Notes: generated by a model not told the origin, from the letters alone. A DNA stretch of 35,697 nucleotides from Candidatus Staskawiczbacteria bacterium (GCA_903854535.1 CAINWR010000055.1:1-35697); one strand, 5' to 3'. Positions 20,607 through 28,552 are shown, numbered from the stretch's first letter. Translations and numbers: made by a program.

Positions 20607-20622
20607 ACATTCTCGAGAATGT
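20607..20622. repeat. 16-bp perfect palindrome ACATTCTCGAGAATGT
   Basis: Read directly. Confidence 0.8.
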
Positions 20623-20650
20623 CGGAGTGTTGTATATATTCGTGTATATA

Positions 20651-21802
20651 CTAATTTACGCTTTCATAATAATTACTTACCACATCTCTAAAATCACTAG
20701 TCTCCAAAATATTACCATTTGCATTTTTTAAAATATATTTCAATCCAATTTCTTTAAGCATCAAAGAAGTATCCACATTTTCCGGCAAGCCAAGCTTTAA
20801 TATAAATTCAGACAAAGGCACCTTTGTTGTTTCTATAACATACGACAAAGTATTACTGCCCCTTATATCAGCTACATTAATTTTTCCCTGCACATTTACA
20901 ATATTTGACTGTGACTTTGTTTTCCAAAATGGAGTAAAAGGCAATATAAGCAAAGGAAGCAGAACCAGTAAAATTACCAAAATATCAAAATTTTTCCTTA
21001 AAATCTTCCTGCCAAACAAATTATATTCCAAACTATTTTTAGGACAAGTGCCGATGCATTTTGAACAACTAATACAATCTACACTATTTACTGCGCTTGC
21101 TGTTTTAATTTTTAAATTTGCAGGACAATTTCTATCACACAACCCACAACCAATACAGGTGCTTGCATCTCTCTTAATTTTTAAAAAGCTAATCTTTTTT
21201 ATAATGCCAAAAAACGCTCCAAGCGGGCAAAAATATCTACACCACAAACTTTTTGCACCCAAAGCCATTATCAATACAACCGCTAAAATTGTATAACCCC
21301 AAACCTTTTCATCAAACTCATTGCCAAAATGCATTAGAGCATTATAAGGATCATATGCTCTAAAAACCAAATCTCCCAAATAAAAAGAATAATAAATTAT
21401 CACAGCCAAAACCAAATATTTTACATAACGCAAATATTTGTCCAAAGTTTCTGGCAATTCAATATCTTTTTTAAAACCAATTTTTTTACCAATTGCTCGC
21501 AACCATTCTTGCAAAGATCCCAAAGGGCAAAAATATCCACAAAACACTCTACCCAAGAAAAATGAAGCCACAAAAAATATTCCCAGCAAAATAAATGAGC
21601 TTGTAAAAATTCTTTTTAAAAATTCCCCCTTAAACAAAAGCGTAAAAAAGCTTTCTACAGCTCCAAATGGGCAATAAGCATCTATGGGAGCTGATTTTTC
21701 AATTCCATATTTTAAGTGCAAAAGCGAGAGCACAATTACCGCAATTAAAATACCAGCTTGAGTAATAAATCGTAATGAAATTTTTGAAAACATTTTCTGC
21801 AT
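20651..21802 (-). CDS. NapH/CcoG-like polytopic membrane protein with 4Fe-4S domains
   Basis: CGYFCPLGSLQEWL, CRYFCPLGAFFGI, CIGCGLCDRNCPANLKI, CISCSKCIGTCPKNSLEYN. Confidence 0.9.
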   Translation of the reverse strand: MQKMFSKISLRFITQAGILIAVIVLSLLHLKYGIEKSAPIDAYCPFGAVESFFTLLFKGEFLKRIFTSSFILLGIFFVASFFLGRVFCGYFCPLGSLQEWLRAIGKKIGFKKDIELPETLDKYLRYVKYLVLAVIIYYSFYLGDLVFRAYDPYNALMHFGNEFDEKVWGYTILAVVLIMALGAKSLWCRYFCPLGAFFGIIKKISFLKIKRDASTCIGCGLCDRNCPANLKIKTASAVNSVDCISCSKCIGTCPKNSLEYNLFGRKILRKNFDILVILLVLLPLLILPFTPFWKTKSQSNIVNVQGKINVADIRGSNTLSYVIETTKVPLSEFILKLGLPENVDTSLMLKEIGLKYILKNANGNILETSDFRDVVSNYYESVN

Positions 21803-21852
21803 ATTTTTTTTATTTTAATTATTTTTATTTTAACATATTTACCTGACAATAT

Positions 21853-21895
21853 AAAACCCCGCCAGTAGAAAAAGCAAGCTTTTTTAAAGGCGGGG
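21853..21895 (-). terminator. Terminator of candidate ncRNA D, module shared with cassette G
   Basis: Minus: CCCCGCC...GGCGGGGTTTT; + reading CCCCGCCAGTAGAAAAAGCAAGCTTTTTTAAAGGCGGGG. Confidence 0.75.
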
Positions 21896-22050
21896 CCAGT
21901 GAGAAGCTAGGCAATGTTTACAGCTTATGCCAATGCCCTATCACAAGCGACATTGGTGCCAGCACCCAGAGCTGGCATCTAGTCTGTAAATCGCACAGGA
22001 CGTCGGTTTGTGGTCCCGCGGGCCTGCACGTCCCAATCCTCTCACAATGT
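21896..22050 (-). ncRNA. Candidate multi-branch structured ncRNA (cassette D)
   Basis: P0 22038-22045/21899-21906; P4 21998-22003/22028-22033; P1 21984-21990/21917-21923 enclosing P2 21971-21977/21957-21963 and P3 21951-21956/21930-21935; terminator immediately 3'. Confidence 0.6.
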
Positions 22051-22074
22051 ACTAAAACAACAATTGCCCCCTTT

Positions 22075-22497
22075 TTAATATCTCTCGCGGTTGATGCGAG
22101 TACTTTCCAATTCTTTTTGAATTTCCTCCATTTTATTAGTTTTCAATTTTATTACAGCCAAAGTGCCCTCAGCATCACCCATAATTGCAGGCTCCTGCTC
22201 TGCCAAATCATTATACTCTTTCTCTTTAGCCAAAAGTTGTTCCTCTATTCCTCTAAGCTCGTTATCTGTATTTGCAATATCTAGCTTGCTAATTTTTTCC
22301 CTATATTTTTCATTTAATTCACTAATCTCCAAGTCAATTTTTGCTAAAGTTACTGGTACTTTTTTTGCTGCCAACATATCTTTTTGCAAAATAATACGAA
22401 ATTTATTAATTTCATTTAAAACCTCACTCAGCTCTCTAATTAGCCTATCTTCTCTTTCATAAGAATCTTCATATTTACTTTCTTTATCTATTACCAT
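22075..22497 (-). CDS. Hypothetical coiled-coil protein
   Basis: MVIDKESKYEDSYEREDRLIREL...; charged helical composition. Confidence 0.55.
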   Translation of the reverse strand: MVIDKESKYEDSYEREDRLIRELSEVLNEINKFRIILQKDMLAAKKVPVTLAKIDLEISELNEKYREKISKLDIANTDNELRGIEEQLLAKEKEYNDLAEQEPAIMGDAEGTLAVIKLKTNKMEEIQKELESTRINRERY

Positions 22498-22537
22498 AAA
22501 TTTTATTATTTTATTTCTCAATTTATTTTAATTATTT

Positions 22538-22714
22538 TTATTTTATTTCTGATTTTATCTTTTCTAAATCAATGTCTCTTTTAAAAATTATATAATCCCG
22601 ACCAGTTTTTATTGCCTTTATATTTCCCCGACCAATACGTTTTAGCACAGATTGCTTACTTATATTAAGAATTTTTGTTAATTCTTTGGTTGTGTAAAAA
22701 TCTTTATCGATCAT
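22538..22714 (-). CDS. Small MerR/excisionase-type helix-turn-helix protein (58 aa, not in ORF track)
   Basis: MIDKDFYTTKELTKILNISKQSVLKRIGRGNIKAIKTGRDYIIFKRDIDLEKIKSEIK*. Confidence 0.8.
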   Translation of the reverse strand: MIDKDFYTTKELTKILNISKQSVLKRIGRGNIKAIKTGRDYIIFKRDIDLEKIKSEIK

Positions 22715-22790
22715 TTTTTATAATTATTAATTTTTAATAAGCAACAATTATATAATCAACCTTAAGATTATTATATCATATATTACATCA

Positions 22791-22808
22791 GGTTGCCCTA
22801 GGGCAACC
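22791..22808. repeat. GGTTGCCCTAGGGCAACC palindrome, copy 1
   Basis: 18-bp perfect palindrome. Confidence 0.9.
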
Positions 22809-22911
22809 TGACTGGTTTGGTTATGCTTTGTTTATTATATAATATTTTCTTAATTAATTTTCAAATTATAGCAATAATTTGCCCTGAGCCAAGTCGAAGG
22901 GTTTTCCTCAA

Positions 22912-23373
22912 TCAATTTTTATTTTTAATAAATTCTTTTATTTTTGTCAGATAAACTATATCTTTTTCTCTTTTGTATTTTTCCGCAACATACTCCCTCC
23001 ATTCTAAACAAATTTGCAAATTGGCAAATTTATAATCTTGCACGACAAAAGGATCTTTAAAAATCTTAGGGAAAATTTCTTCTTGCCCCGGCCAAACAGC
23101 TCCCATATCCACATCTATGCCTTGTATATTTATTTTAAATAATTTTTGGTTCAGATCGCCCCTAAAATGCACTTCTTTGGCCTCTTTGGGCACAACAGCC
23201 AAATCTTTTATAGCAATATCAAGATCGTTCAACGCACTATTTTCGCCAAACTCCACGACTCCCATCAAATACAAAGGCCCAGATCCAAAAACTACAAAAT
23301 CATTGCCTATTTTTTCTTTAAGCCATTTTAAAACCGGCTCTATTTTATCAAAAAAATATTGATTGATTTCCAT
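22912..23373 (-). CDS. Nucleotidyltransferase-like protein
   Basis: FVVFGSGPLYLMG...NDLDIAIKD; later VDMGAVW. Confidence 0.55.
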   Translation of the reverse strand: MEINQYFFDKIEPVLKWLKEKIGNDFVVFGSGPLYLMGVVEFGENSALNDLDIAIKDLAVVPKEAKEVHFRGDLNQKLFKINIQGIDVDMGAVWPGQEEIFPKIFKDPFVVQDYKFANLQICLEWREYVAEKYKREKDIVYLTKIKEFIKNKN

Positions 23374-23416
23374 GTTTATTTTTTATCTTGCTTATTAAAC
23401 TTTTTTAGAATAGCTT

Positions 23417-23455
23417 GGTTGCCCTAGGGCAACCTAATCAAAGAAGGCTCAATTA
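23417..23455. repeat. 39-bp direct repeat with GGTTGCCCTAGGGCAACC palindrome, left copy flanking cassette E
   Basis: GGTTGCCCTAGGGCAACCTAATCAAAGAAGGCTCAATTA. Confidence 0.9.
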
Positions 23456-23505
23456 ATTTTTACAGCTTTATTATATCAAAAAATCGCCCAAAAAGCGACG
23501 CTGTA

Positions 23506-23544
23506 AAAGAAAAAACCTGTTTCATTAGTCGATCGCAACAGGTT
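23506..23544 (-). terminator. Terminator of cassette E
   Basis: Minus: AACCTGTT-loop-AACAGGTT TTTTC. Confidence 0.75.
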
Positions 23545-23580
23545 CAAGCCTCGGAACTGCAAAATTGGCTTTCGTTGAAT

Positions 23581-23901
23581 TCAGCCTTGCCTGAGAGAAG
23601 ACATTTGCCTAATTCTTTTCTCCAACTCTTGCAGACACGCTTCAACGGCTCCTTGGCCGGCTCGCGCAGTGCCGATTCCCTTCTGCTCATTAATAGCGTC
23701 AGCAATGAATGCCTCAAAAACGTCTCCACAAAACCGAGCGGTCATTGCGATTACCGTCTCTTTAGCGCTCGAATCTATCGTATCCCACACGCCAAAGTCA
23801 ATTTCAAGCACAGGAATAACACTGCTCGGATCCATTTCTGAATGAGCGGCAACCAATTGCCTCTGCAAACCAGGGTCCTCTTCAAATAGCTTTCGTAGCA
23901 T
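23581..23901 (-). CDS. Orphan small protein, cassette E (106 aa)
   Basis: Start chosen at MLRKLFEEDPGLQRQL because SD CGGAGGTAAATGAT precedes that ATG; GC-richer; bounded by promoter and terminator. Confidence 0.7.
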   Translation of the reverse strand: MLRKLFEEDPGLQRQLVAAHSEMDPSSVIPVLEIDFGVWDTIDSSAKETVIAMTARFCGDVFEAFIADAINEQKGIGTARAGQGAVEACLQELEKRIRQMSSLRQG

Positions 23902-23954
23902 ATCATTTACCTCCGTTAGAAACTCGACTACAACCCCCAAAGAACACAGCTATT

Positions 23955-23983
23955 ATGCTACAAACTTTTTACCTATTTGTCAA
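23955..23983 (-). promoter_or_regulatory. Promoter of cassette E
   Basis: Minus: TTGACA - 17 bp - TAGCAT(AAT). Confidence 0.6.
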
Positions 23984-23985
23984 CT

Positions 23986-24006
23986 CAAAAACCGCTCATC
24001 GCGGTT
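23986..24006 (-). terminator. Terminator immediately upstream of cassette E promoter
   Basis: Minus: AAACCGCGATGAGCGGTTTTTG. Confidence 0.7.
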
Positions 24007-24020
24007 TATCTTAACATACC

Positions 24021-24040
24021 TACCTGCCGACAGACAGGTA
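24021..24040. repeat. Palindromic element TACCTGCCGACAGACAGGTA
   Basis: TACCTG/CAGGTA inverted repeat. Confidence 0.7.
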
Positions 24041-24058
24041 TTACGATAACAATTACTC

Positions 24059-24097
24059 GGTTGCCCTAGGGCAACCTAATCAAAGGAGGCTCAATTA
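24059..24097. repeat. 39-bp direct repeat, right copy flanking cassette E
   Basis: GGTTGCCCTAGGGCAACCTAATCAAAGGAGGCTCAATTA; one mismatch to the left copy. Confidence 0.9.
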
Positions 24098-24101
24098 TTT
24101 T

Positions 24102-24467
24102 TTATTTTTCGTATTTTTCAATATAATCTCTAACAACTTGCGCCACCGTTTCAATATTTATAGGTTTTTCTCGTTTTCTACAATAATCTTTTTCAAACCA
24201 ATCAGTTAATTTATTATCTCTCCTGCTAGAATTACAACTTCCGCAACATTTTCCCACAACCCTTGAGACCGACTCGTTTTTATTAATACAATCTCCCACG
24301 CTATCAATATTCTTTTTATAATTAAAATGCTCGGTGGTAGCAGAATCTTTTCTATTTTTTAAATCCCATGGGTAAATCAATTTTTTGTCACAATAAACAC
24401 AACGGACATCCCTGCTAATTATTTCGTCCATATCTTTCTTTGGAATTTTAGTCATTTTAACCGCCAT
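24102..24467 (-). CDS. HNH-endonuclease-like protein
   Basis: CVYCDKKL...ATTEHFNYKK...CCGSCNSSRRDNKL. Confidence 0.75.
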   Translation of the reverse strand: MAVKMTKIPKKDMDEIISRDVRCVYCDKKLIYPWDLKNRKDSATTEHFNYKKNIDSVGDCINKNESVSRVVGKCCGSCNSSRRDNKLTDWFEKDYCRKREKPINIETVAQVVRDYIEKYEK

Positions 24468-24486
24468 TTTATTTCTCAATTAATTT

Positions 24487-25149
24487 TTATTTTAAATACC
24501 TTTTTAAAAATTCCTCCCTGGAAATTTCTGCTCCCTGCCCCTCTATTCCTTCGCTAGTTGTGTATTCTTCACCCAATGTAAAACCCAAGCCTTCAAAAAG
24601 TTTTTTATTTTTTAACACAAGATAAGACCACGCCTCAACTTTTTCTATTTTTTCATTTTGATCAATAATTTTGGCTAATTCTCTAAACCCTGAGTCAGTA
24701 AGCATTTTAAGTTTTTTAATTCCAGGCTTTTCTCTCGGCCATGTATGTATTTTAATTATTCGCCCATCATCAACCAATTCATATTCTAATATTTCGTTTA
24801 TTCTTTCTCTCCCTCCATGCTGTTCCCGTCTTATGCTATCAAATAAGCCGCTTTTATCTCTACTCCTTGCTAAATAGTATAATTTCATTAGATCCAAAGA
24901 CCTTTCGACAAAAAATTCCTTATCATCAATTGCGCAAATCTCTTCAATCTGTTGCAAGAACAAATTCTCATCCATCAATCCTGCATCAAAAAATGGTTTC
25001 AACTTTCCAATCATTATGCTTTTCCTTTCTTCGGGATCTTTTACTGTATCAAAAAACTGGGCAATACTACCCCTTTCCATCTCAATTAATTTTTGATCAT
25101 GCTCAGTTAACTTTTCTGGCTGATCATCTCTAGGCTCAAAATTTTCCAT
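24487..25149 (-). CDS. Hypothetical protein (possible GNAT-like C-terminal region)
   Basis: 221 aa; IEKVEAWSYLVLKNKKLFEGLGFT. Confidence 0.5.
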   Translation of the reverse strand: MENFEPRDDQPEKLTEHDQKLIEMERGSIAQFFDTVKDPEERKSIMIGKLKPFFDAGLMDENLFLQQIEEICAIDDKEFFVERSLDLMKLYYLARSRDKSGLFDSIRREQHGGRERINEILEYELVDDGRIIKIHTWPREKPGIKKLKMLTDSGFRELAKIIDQNEKIEKVEAWSYLVLKNKKLFEGLGFTLGEEYTTSEGIEGQGAEISREEFLKRYLK

Positions 25150-25232
25150 TTTATTCCTCAATTATTTTTTATTTTATTAAATCTTACCTACTCTTAAAAT
25201 CTCTTACTACAAAACCGCCTTTGATACTAAGA

Positions 25233-25526
25233 TTATGGATTTTGTATATAAGTTTTTTTATTAGCCTCCTGTAAAATTTTGATTGTTGCCTGCACTGAAA
25301 GATTATCTGTAGGTAAAAGTACCATCCTTTTGCCCAGTTGATCAAGTATTGGAGTTAAAAACTCGTCAGCCCACGATGGTGACAAAGTTAAAATACCTGC
25401 AAAATCTATTTCTAAATTTTCATTGTCAGCGAGTTTGCGCAATGTAGGCAAAAAAGCTCTAAAAGCCTCGCTCCCTAATTCTCTTGATATTAATGTTGTG
25501 CCAAATTTTGATAGTTCTAATTTCAT
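25233..25526 (-). CDS. STAS-like domain protein (DUF4325 type)
   Basis: GSEAFRAFLPTLRKLADNENLEIDFAGILTLSPSWADEFLTPIL. Confidence 0.7.
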   Translation of the reverse strand: MKLELSKFGTTLISRELGSEAFRAFLPTLRKLADNENLEIDFAGILTLSPSWADEFLTPILDQLGKRMVLLPTDNLSVQATIKILQEANKKTYIQNP

Positions 25527-25653
25527 AGTTTTTATTTTTTTAAAATTCTCACTTTTCACACGTTTTTGGCAATAATAAGCGTGAAATATGCAAAAATTAA
25601 GCATTTTTCACGGTTTTAGCCTAAAATCTCTTACTATAAAACCGCCTCTGATT

Positions 25654-26808
25654 CTATTTTTCGAATAGATGGACGTATTCGTGCAAAACAAAAACACGAT
25701 TTCGCGAAAAGCCGGTCATTTCTTTTAAAATACCTTCTTTTTCTAATAAATTTGCCAAAGTATTTGATGAGCTAATAGATATGCCTAACTTCTTTGATAT
25801 ACCCGCAACAGTTATGGCGGGATCAGAAAATAATGTAAGTAAAAGCAAGTTAGCAAGCTTTATTCTTTTTCCAAACCCCATAATATGTTTATCGTATTTT
25901 TTACGTAATTCAATTATGTCTTCAAATGTCTTTTTACCTTTTTTCGCCGTTTCAATTATTGCGGTTAAGAAAAAGGAAATCCATTGATCCATATCATTGC
26001 GCTCACGGACAAAAGTTAAAGCATCATAATATTTCCCTTTATTTCTTTCAAAAAAATCGGAAACATAAAGTGTCGGCTTTTGTAATATACCTAATTCAAT
26101 AAGGTGCAATGTTATAAGCATACGACCGATTCTCCCATTACCATCGTTAAATGGATGAATTGTCTCAAATTGATAGTGAGAGATAGCCATTTTGATAAGA
26201 TGTGGCATATTTAATCCTTTGTTGTGCCAAAAAAGCTCCAGGTCTTTTAAAGCATCTAACATATCGTCCGGATTTGGGGGGACAAAATTTGCCGCCTGAA
26301 TACTTGGGCCAATCCAATTTTGCATTGTACGAACTTCTCCTGGCTGCTTTGCCTCACCTCGCACCCCCGAAAGTAAAACTTTATGCACTTCCTGTAAAAG
26401 ACGCATAGATATTGGTAGTCCAGAAAGACGCCCAATAGAATAATTCATTGCCTTTATATAATTTTGAACTTCTGCCCAATCATCGCGCTTCTCAGGGTTA
26501 ACTTCTTCTTTTGGCAAAATAGCTTCATCCATTCCAGTTCGAGTACCCTCAATGCGGCTAGATTTAACAGCTTCATTGAGTACATGCATTTGAATAAAAA
26601 AATCAACATCCGGCACAAGAGTAGAATAGGCGTTCAGCTCGCCAACAAGTCGCATGGCCTCTTCCAGTAAAACGGGCATTCTTTTGTCGCGCCATTCATA
26701 TGGTCGATTAACCGAAAACGGCACGAAACTTTTATATTCGTAATCTTTGCCGTAAAAATTTCTTTTATACGACCCCGCTGTAAAGTTGTATTTTTGATTA
26801 TTTTCCAT
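25654..26808 (-). CDS. Fic family protein with N-terminal SSRIEG inhibitory motif and C-terminal winged HTH
   Basis: [67 protein letters not shown]. Confidence 0.95.
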   Translation of the reverse strand: MENNQKYNFTAGSYKRNFYGKDYEYKSFVPFSVNRPYEWRDKRMPVLLEEAMRLVGELNAYSTLVPDVDFFIQMHVLNEAVKSSRIEGTRTGMDEAILPKEEVNPEKRDDWAEVQNYIKAMNYSIGRLSGLPISMRLLQEVHKVLLSGVRGEAKQPGEVRTMQNWIGPSIQAANFVPPNPDDMLDALKDLELFWHNKGLNMPHLIKMAISHYQFETIHPFNDGNGRIGRMLITLHLIELGILQKPTLYVSDFFERNKGKYYDALTFVRERNDMDQWISFFLTAIIETAKKGKKTFEDIIELRKKYDKHIMGFGKRIKLANLLLLTLFSDPAITVAGISKKLGISISSSNTLANLLEKEGILKEMTGFSRNRVFVLHEYVHLFEK

Positions 26809-26883
26809 AACTTATAATATATTATTTTATATTATCAGATAATTAATTAAGTTGCAATATAAAAACCTGTATTATTACTTTTT

Positions 26884-27441
26884 TTATCTCAATTTATCAA
26901 TTGCTTGATCATTTCTTATAACCATATCAGCCATTGGGCTATCAAAATCCTCCAAACTGCCACGATCTGGCCGATAAATTAAAACTCTAAAATCAATTTT
27001 AGAAACTGGTAAATCCCCTTCTTTGCATATTTTTGCAACACGAGAATCTTCTATTTTTTTATATTTTTCTACAATTTCATCGGATCGTGGATCCTTTTTT
27101 TTAATTACACAATCCAATGCTCCTAAAATAATTACACCTTTATTGCTTGCATAAGATTCTTGTGGAATTTCTAAATTTTTTAAATGATGAGGCAAATAAT
27201 CTAATCTATCAGGACTAATAACTGGCATATTATTTCTAATAAAATAACTACATATAGCACTTTTTAAAGTTGATTTACCCACATCAGTATCATTTAATGT
27301 AGGCCCATATATTGCAACAACAACATAATCTTGACCACCTAAAAGAAATTCAATTTTTTGTATAATTTTTTCTACACCTTCCTCAAAAGAATATTCTCTT
27401 TTTTCAGGTAATAACTCATGTAAATTTAATTTTTCTTTCAT
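26884..27441 (-). CDS. P-loop NTPase-like (nucleoside-kinase-like) protein
   Basis: VVVAIYGPTLNDTDVGKSTLKSAICSYF; DRLDYLPHHLK. Confidence 0.65.
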   Translation of the reverse strand: MKEKLNLHELLPEKREYSFEEGVEKIIQKIEFLLGGQDYVVVAIYGPTLNDTDVGKSTLKSAICSYFIRNNMPVISPDRLDYLPHHLKNLEIPQESYASNKGVIILGALDCVIKKKDPRSDEIVEKYKKIEDSRVAKICKEGDLPVSKIDFRVLIYRPDRGSLEDFDSPMADMVIRNDQAIDKLR

Positions 27442-27494
27442 ATTTTATTATATTTACTTACTTAACTTTACTTCTTTTAAATTCAAAAATCAAA

Positions 27495-27521
27495 CAAAAA
27501 AACCGGCGAACTGGTCGCCGG
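27495..27521 (-). terminator. Terminator of cassette F
   Basis: Minus: CCGGCGA-CCAGT-TCGCCGG TTTTTTT. Confidence 0.9.
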
Positions 27522-27557
27522 GTAAATAAAAAATGCGCAAAAGGATATCCGTGGGAG

Positions 27558-27941
27558 TCAAGCGCTTTGTTTGCGCTTATCTCTCCACCGATTTTTCCTT
27601 TTACGATCCTTCTCGTCAAAGCAGATCGAAATGCCACTGTCACGCAATGCACAAGCAAAGGCACGACCACTCAAAGATCGATCACCTATTATGTACACCT
27701 CAATCTGCACATAGGTCATATTGCCACGAATTGAAAGACGATAACAATTCGCGCTATGAACGGAGATTTTGACGTGTCGATTTCTCGGCACTCTCAATCC
27801 ACCGTCAATCTTTGTGATAGCGATTTTGTACACATGCGGACAATTCGCAACTATATCCGCAACCCGGCAAGCAAACTCGTCATGCAAAGTCGTGTGGCTG
27901 CCGGTATATTTACCACCCGACCTATGCGTTTTCGTACTCAC
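27558..27941 (-). CDS. Orphan basic small protein, cassette F (GTG start)
   Basis: AAGGGGGATTGCT-GTG AGT ACG AAA ACG CAT...; GC-richer; own promoter and terminator. Confidence 0.65.
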   Translation of the reverse strand: MSTKTHRSGGKYTGSHTTLHDEFACRVADIVANCPHVYKIAITKIDGGLRVPRNRHVKISVHSANCYRLSIRGNMTYVQIEVYIIGDRSLSGRAFACALRDSGISICFDEKDRKRKNRWRDKRKQSA

Positions 27942-27971
27942 AGCAATCCCCCTTGTGAATGTTGACACGCA

Positions 27972-28034
27972 TTATGACCAAAAACCATTTTTGATCCACT
28001 TAATAAGTGTACAATTATTTTTATAATATGTCAA
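27972..28034 (-). CDS. Candidate 20-aa leader/microprotein MTYYKNNCTLIKWIKNGFWS (TTG start)
   Basis: SD AAGAAGGAGG + 7 nt + TTG; downstream of a consensus promoter. Confidence 0.35.
   Translation of the reverse strand: MTYYKNNCTLIKWIKNGFWS
28006..28034 (-). promoter_or_regulatory. Proximal promoter of cassette F
   Basis: Minus: TTGACA - 17 bp - TACACT. Confidence 0.5.
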
Positions 28035-28100
28035 TAGAATGCCTCCTTCTTTCCCATAACAAACGCTGAGCGAAGTTGCCCAGAATTCATCATAAATTTA

Positions 28101-28129
28101 ATTATAGCATATACATAACTATTTGTCAA
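28101..28129 (-). promoter_or_regulatory. Distal promoter of cassette F, exact sigma70 consensus
   Basis: Minus: TTGACA - AATAGTTATGTATATGC (17) - TATAAT. Confidence 0.8.
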
Positions 28130-28173
28130 TATTTATTCCTTCCCCACCCCCCCATAACCACATTTCAAGTTTT

Positions 28174-28221
28174 AAAAAACCTCGCCAGTAGAATTAGCAA
28201 AAGCTTTTTCTGAAAGCGAGG
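28174..28221 (-). terminator. Terminator of cassette G (shared module with D)
   Basis: Minus: CCTCGC...GCGAGGTTTTTT; + reading CCTCGCCAGTAGAATTAGCAAAAGCTTTTTCTGAAAGCGAGG. Confidence 0.85.
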
Positions 28222-28250
28222 CAAAAAGAGTTAAGTAATAGAAGCTATAG

Positions 28251-28460
28251 CTACCTTGAATCATTAAGGCAAAAAAAGCCGCCAAAACCAGTAAGCAGTA
28301 GTAATACACCCGCTGTATAAACCTGCCAACTCCCCCCTGTTCTGAACATAATAAATGCGAGAAAAAACAAAAAGAACAAAAACAACAACAATGCACACCA
28401 AAATATCCAAATAGCCAAGAATACAACGCTCCTACCAACCAGTCTCATCGTTTTTAGCAT
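28251..28460 (-). CDS. Orphan two-helix membrane protein, cassette G (69 aa)
   Basis: AAAGGAGAAGGT-ATG; MLKTMRLVGRSVVFLAIWIFWCALLLFLFFLFFLAFIMF... Confidence 0.65.
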   Translation of the reverse strand: MLKTMRLVGRSVVFLAIWIFWCALLLFLFFLFFLAFIMFRTGGSWQVYTAGVLLLLTGFGGFFCLNDSR

Positions 28461-28552
28461 ACCTTCTCCTTTGAATGTGCAAAAAACACCTACTGCATTG
28501 TAAATTTAACATAACTTACAAAAAAATCAAGTCATATAAAAAAATTAAAGGC

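Noticed and set aside
23544-23841. Overlapping ORFs around cassette E (23544..23729 -, 23575..23841 +)
   Set aside because: The minus frame starting at 23901 with CGGAGGTAAATGAT-ATG is better supported.
27458-28026. Alternative ORFs over cassette F (27458..27670 -, 27533..27772 +, 27756..27965 +, 27769..28026 +)
   Set aside because: No SD or promoter in register; the GTG-led minus frame fits the cassette signals.
28172-28438. 88-aa minus ORF overlapping cassette G
   Set aside because: Runs into the terminator hairpin; the 28251..28460 frame has the SD-linked ATG.
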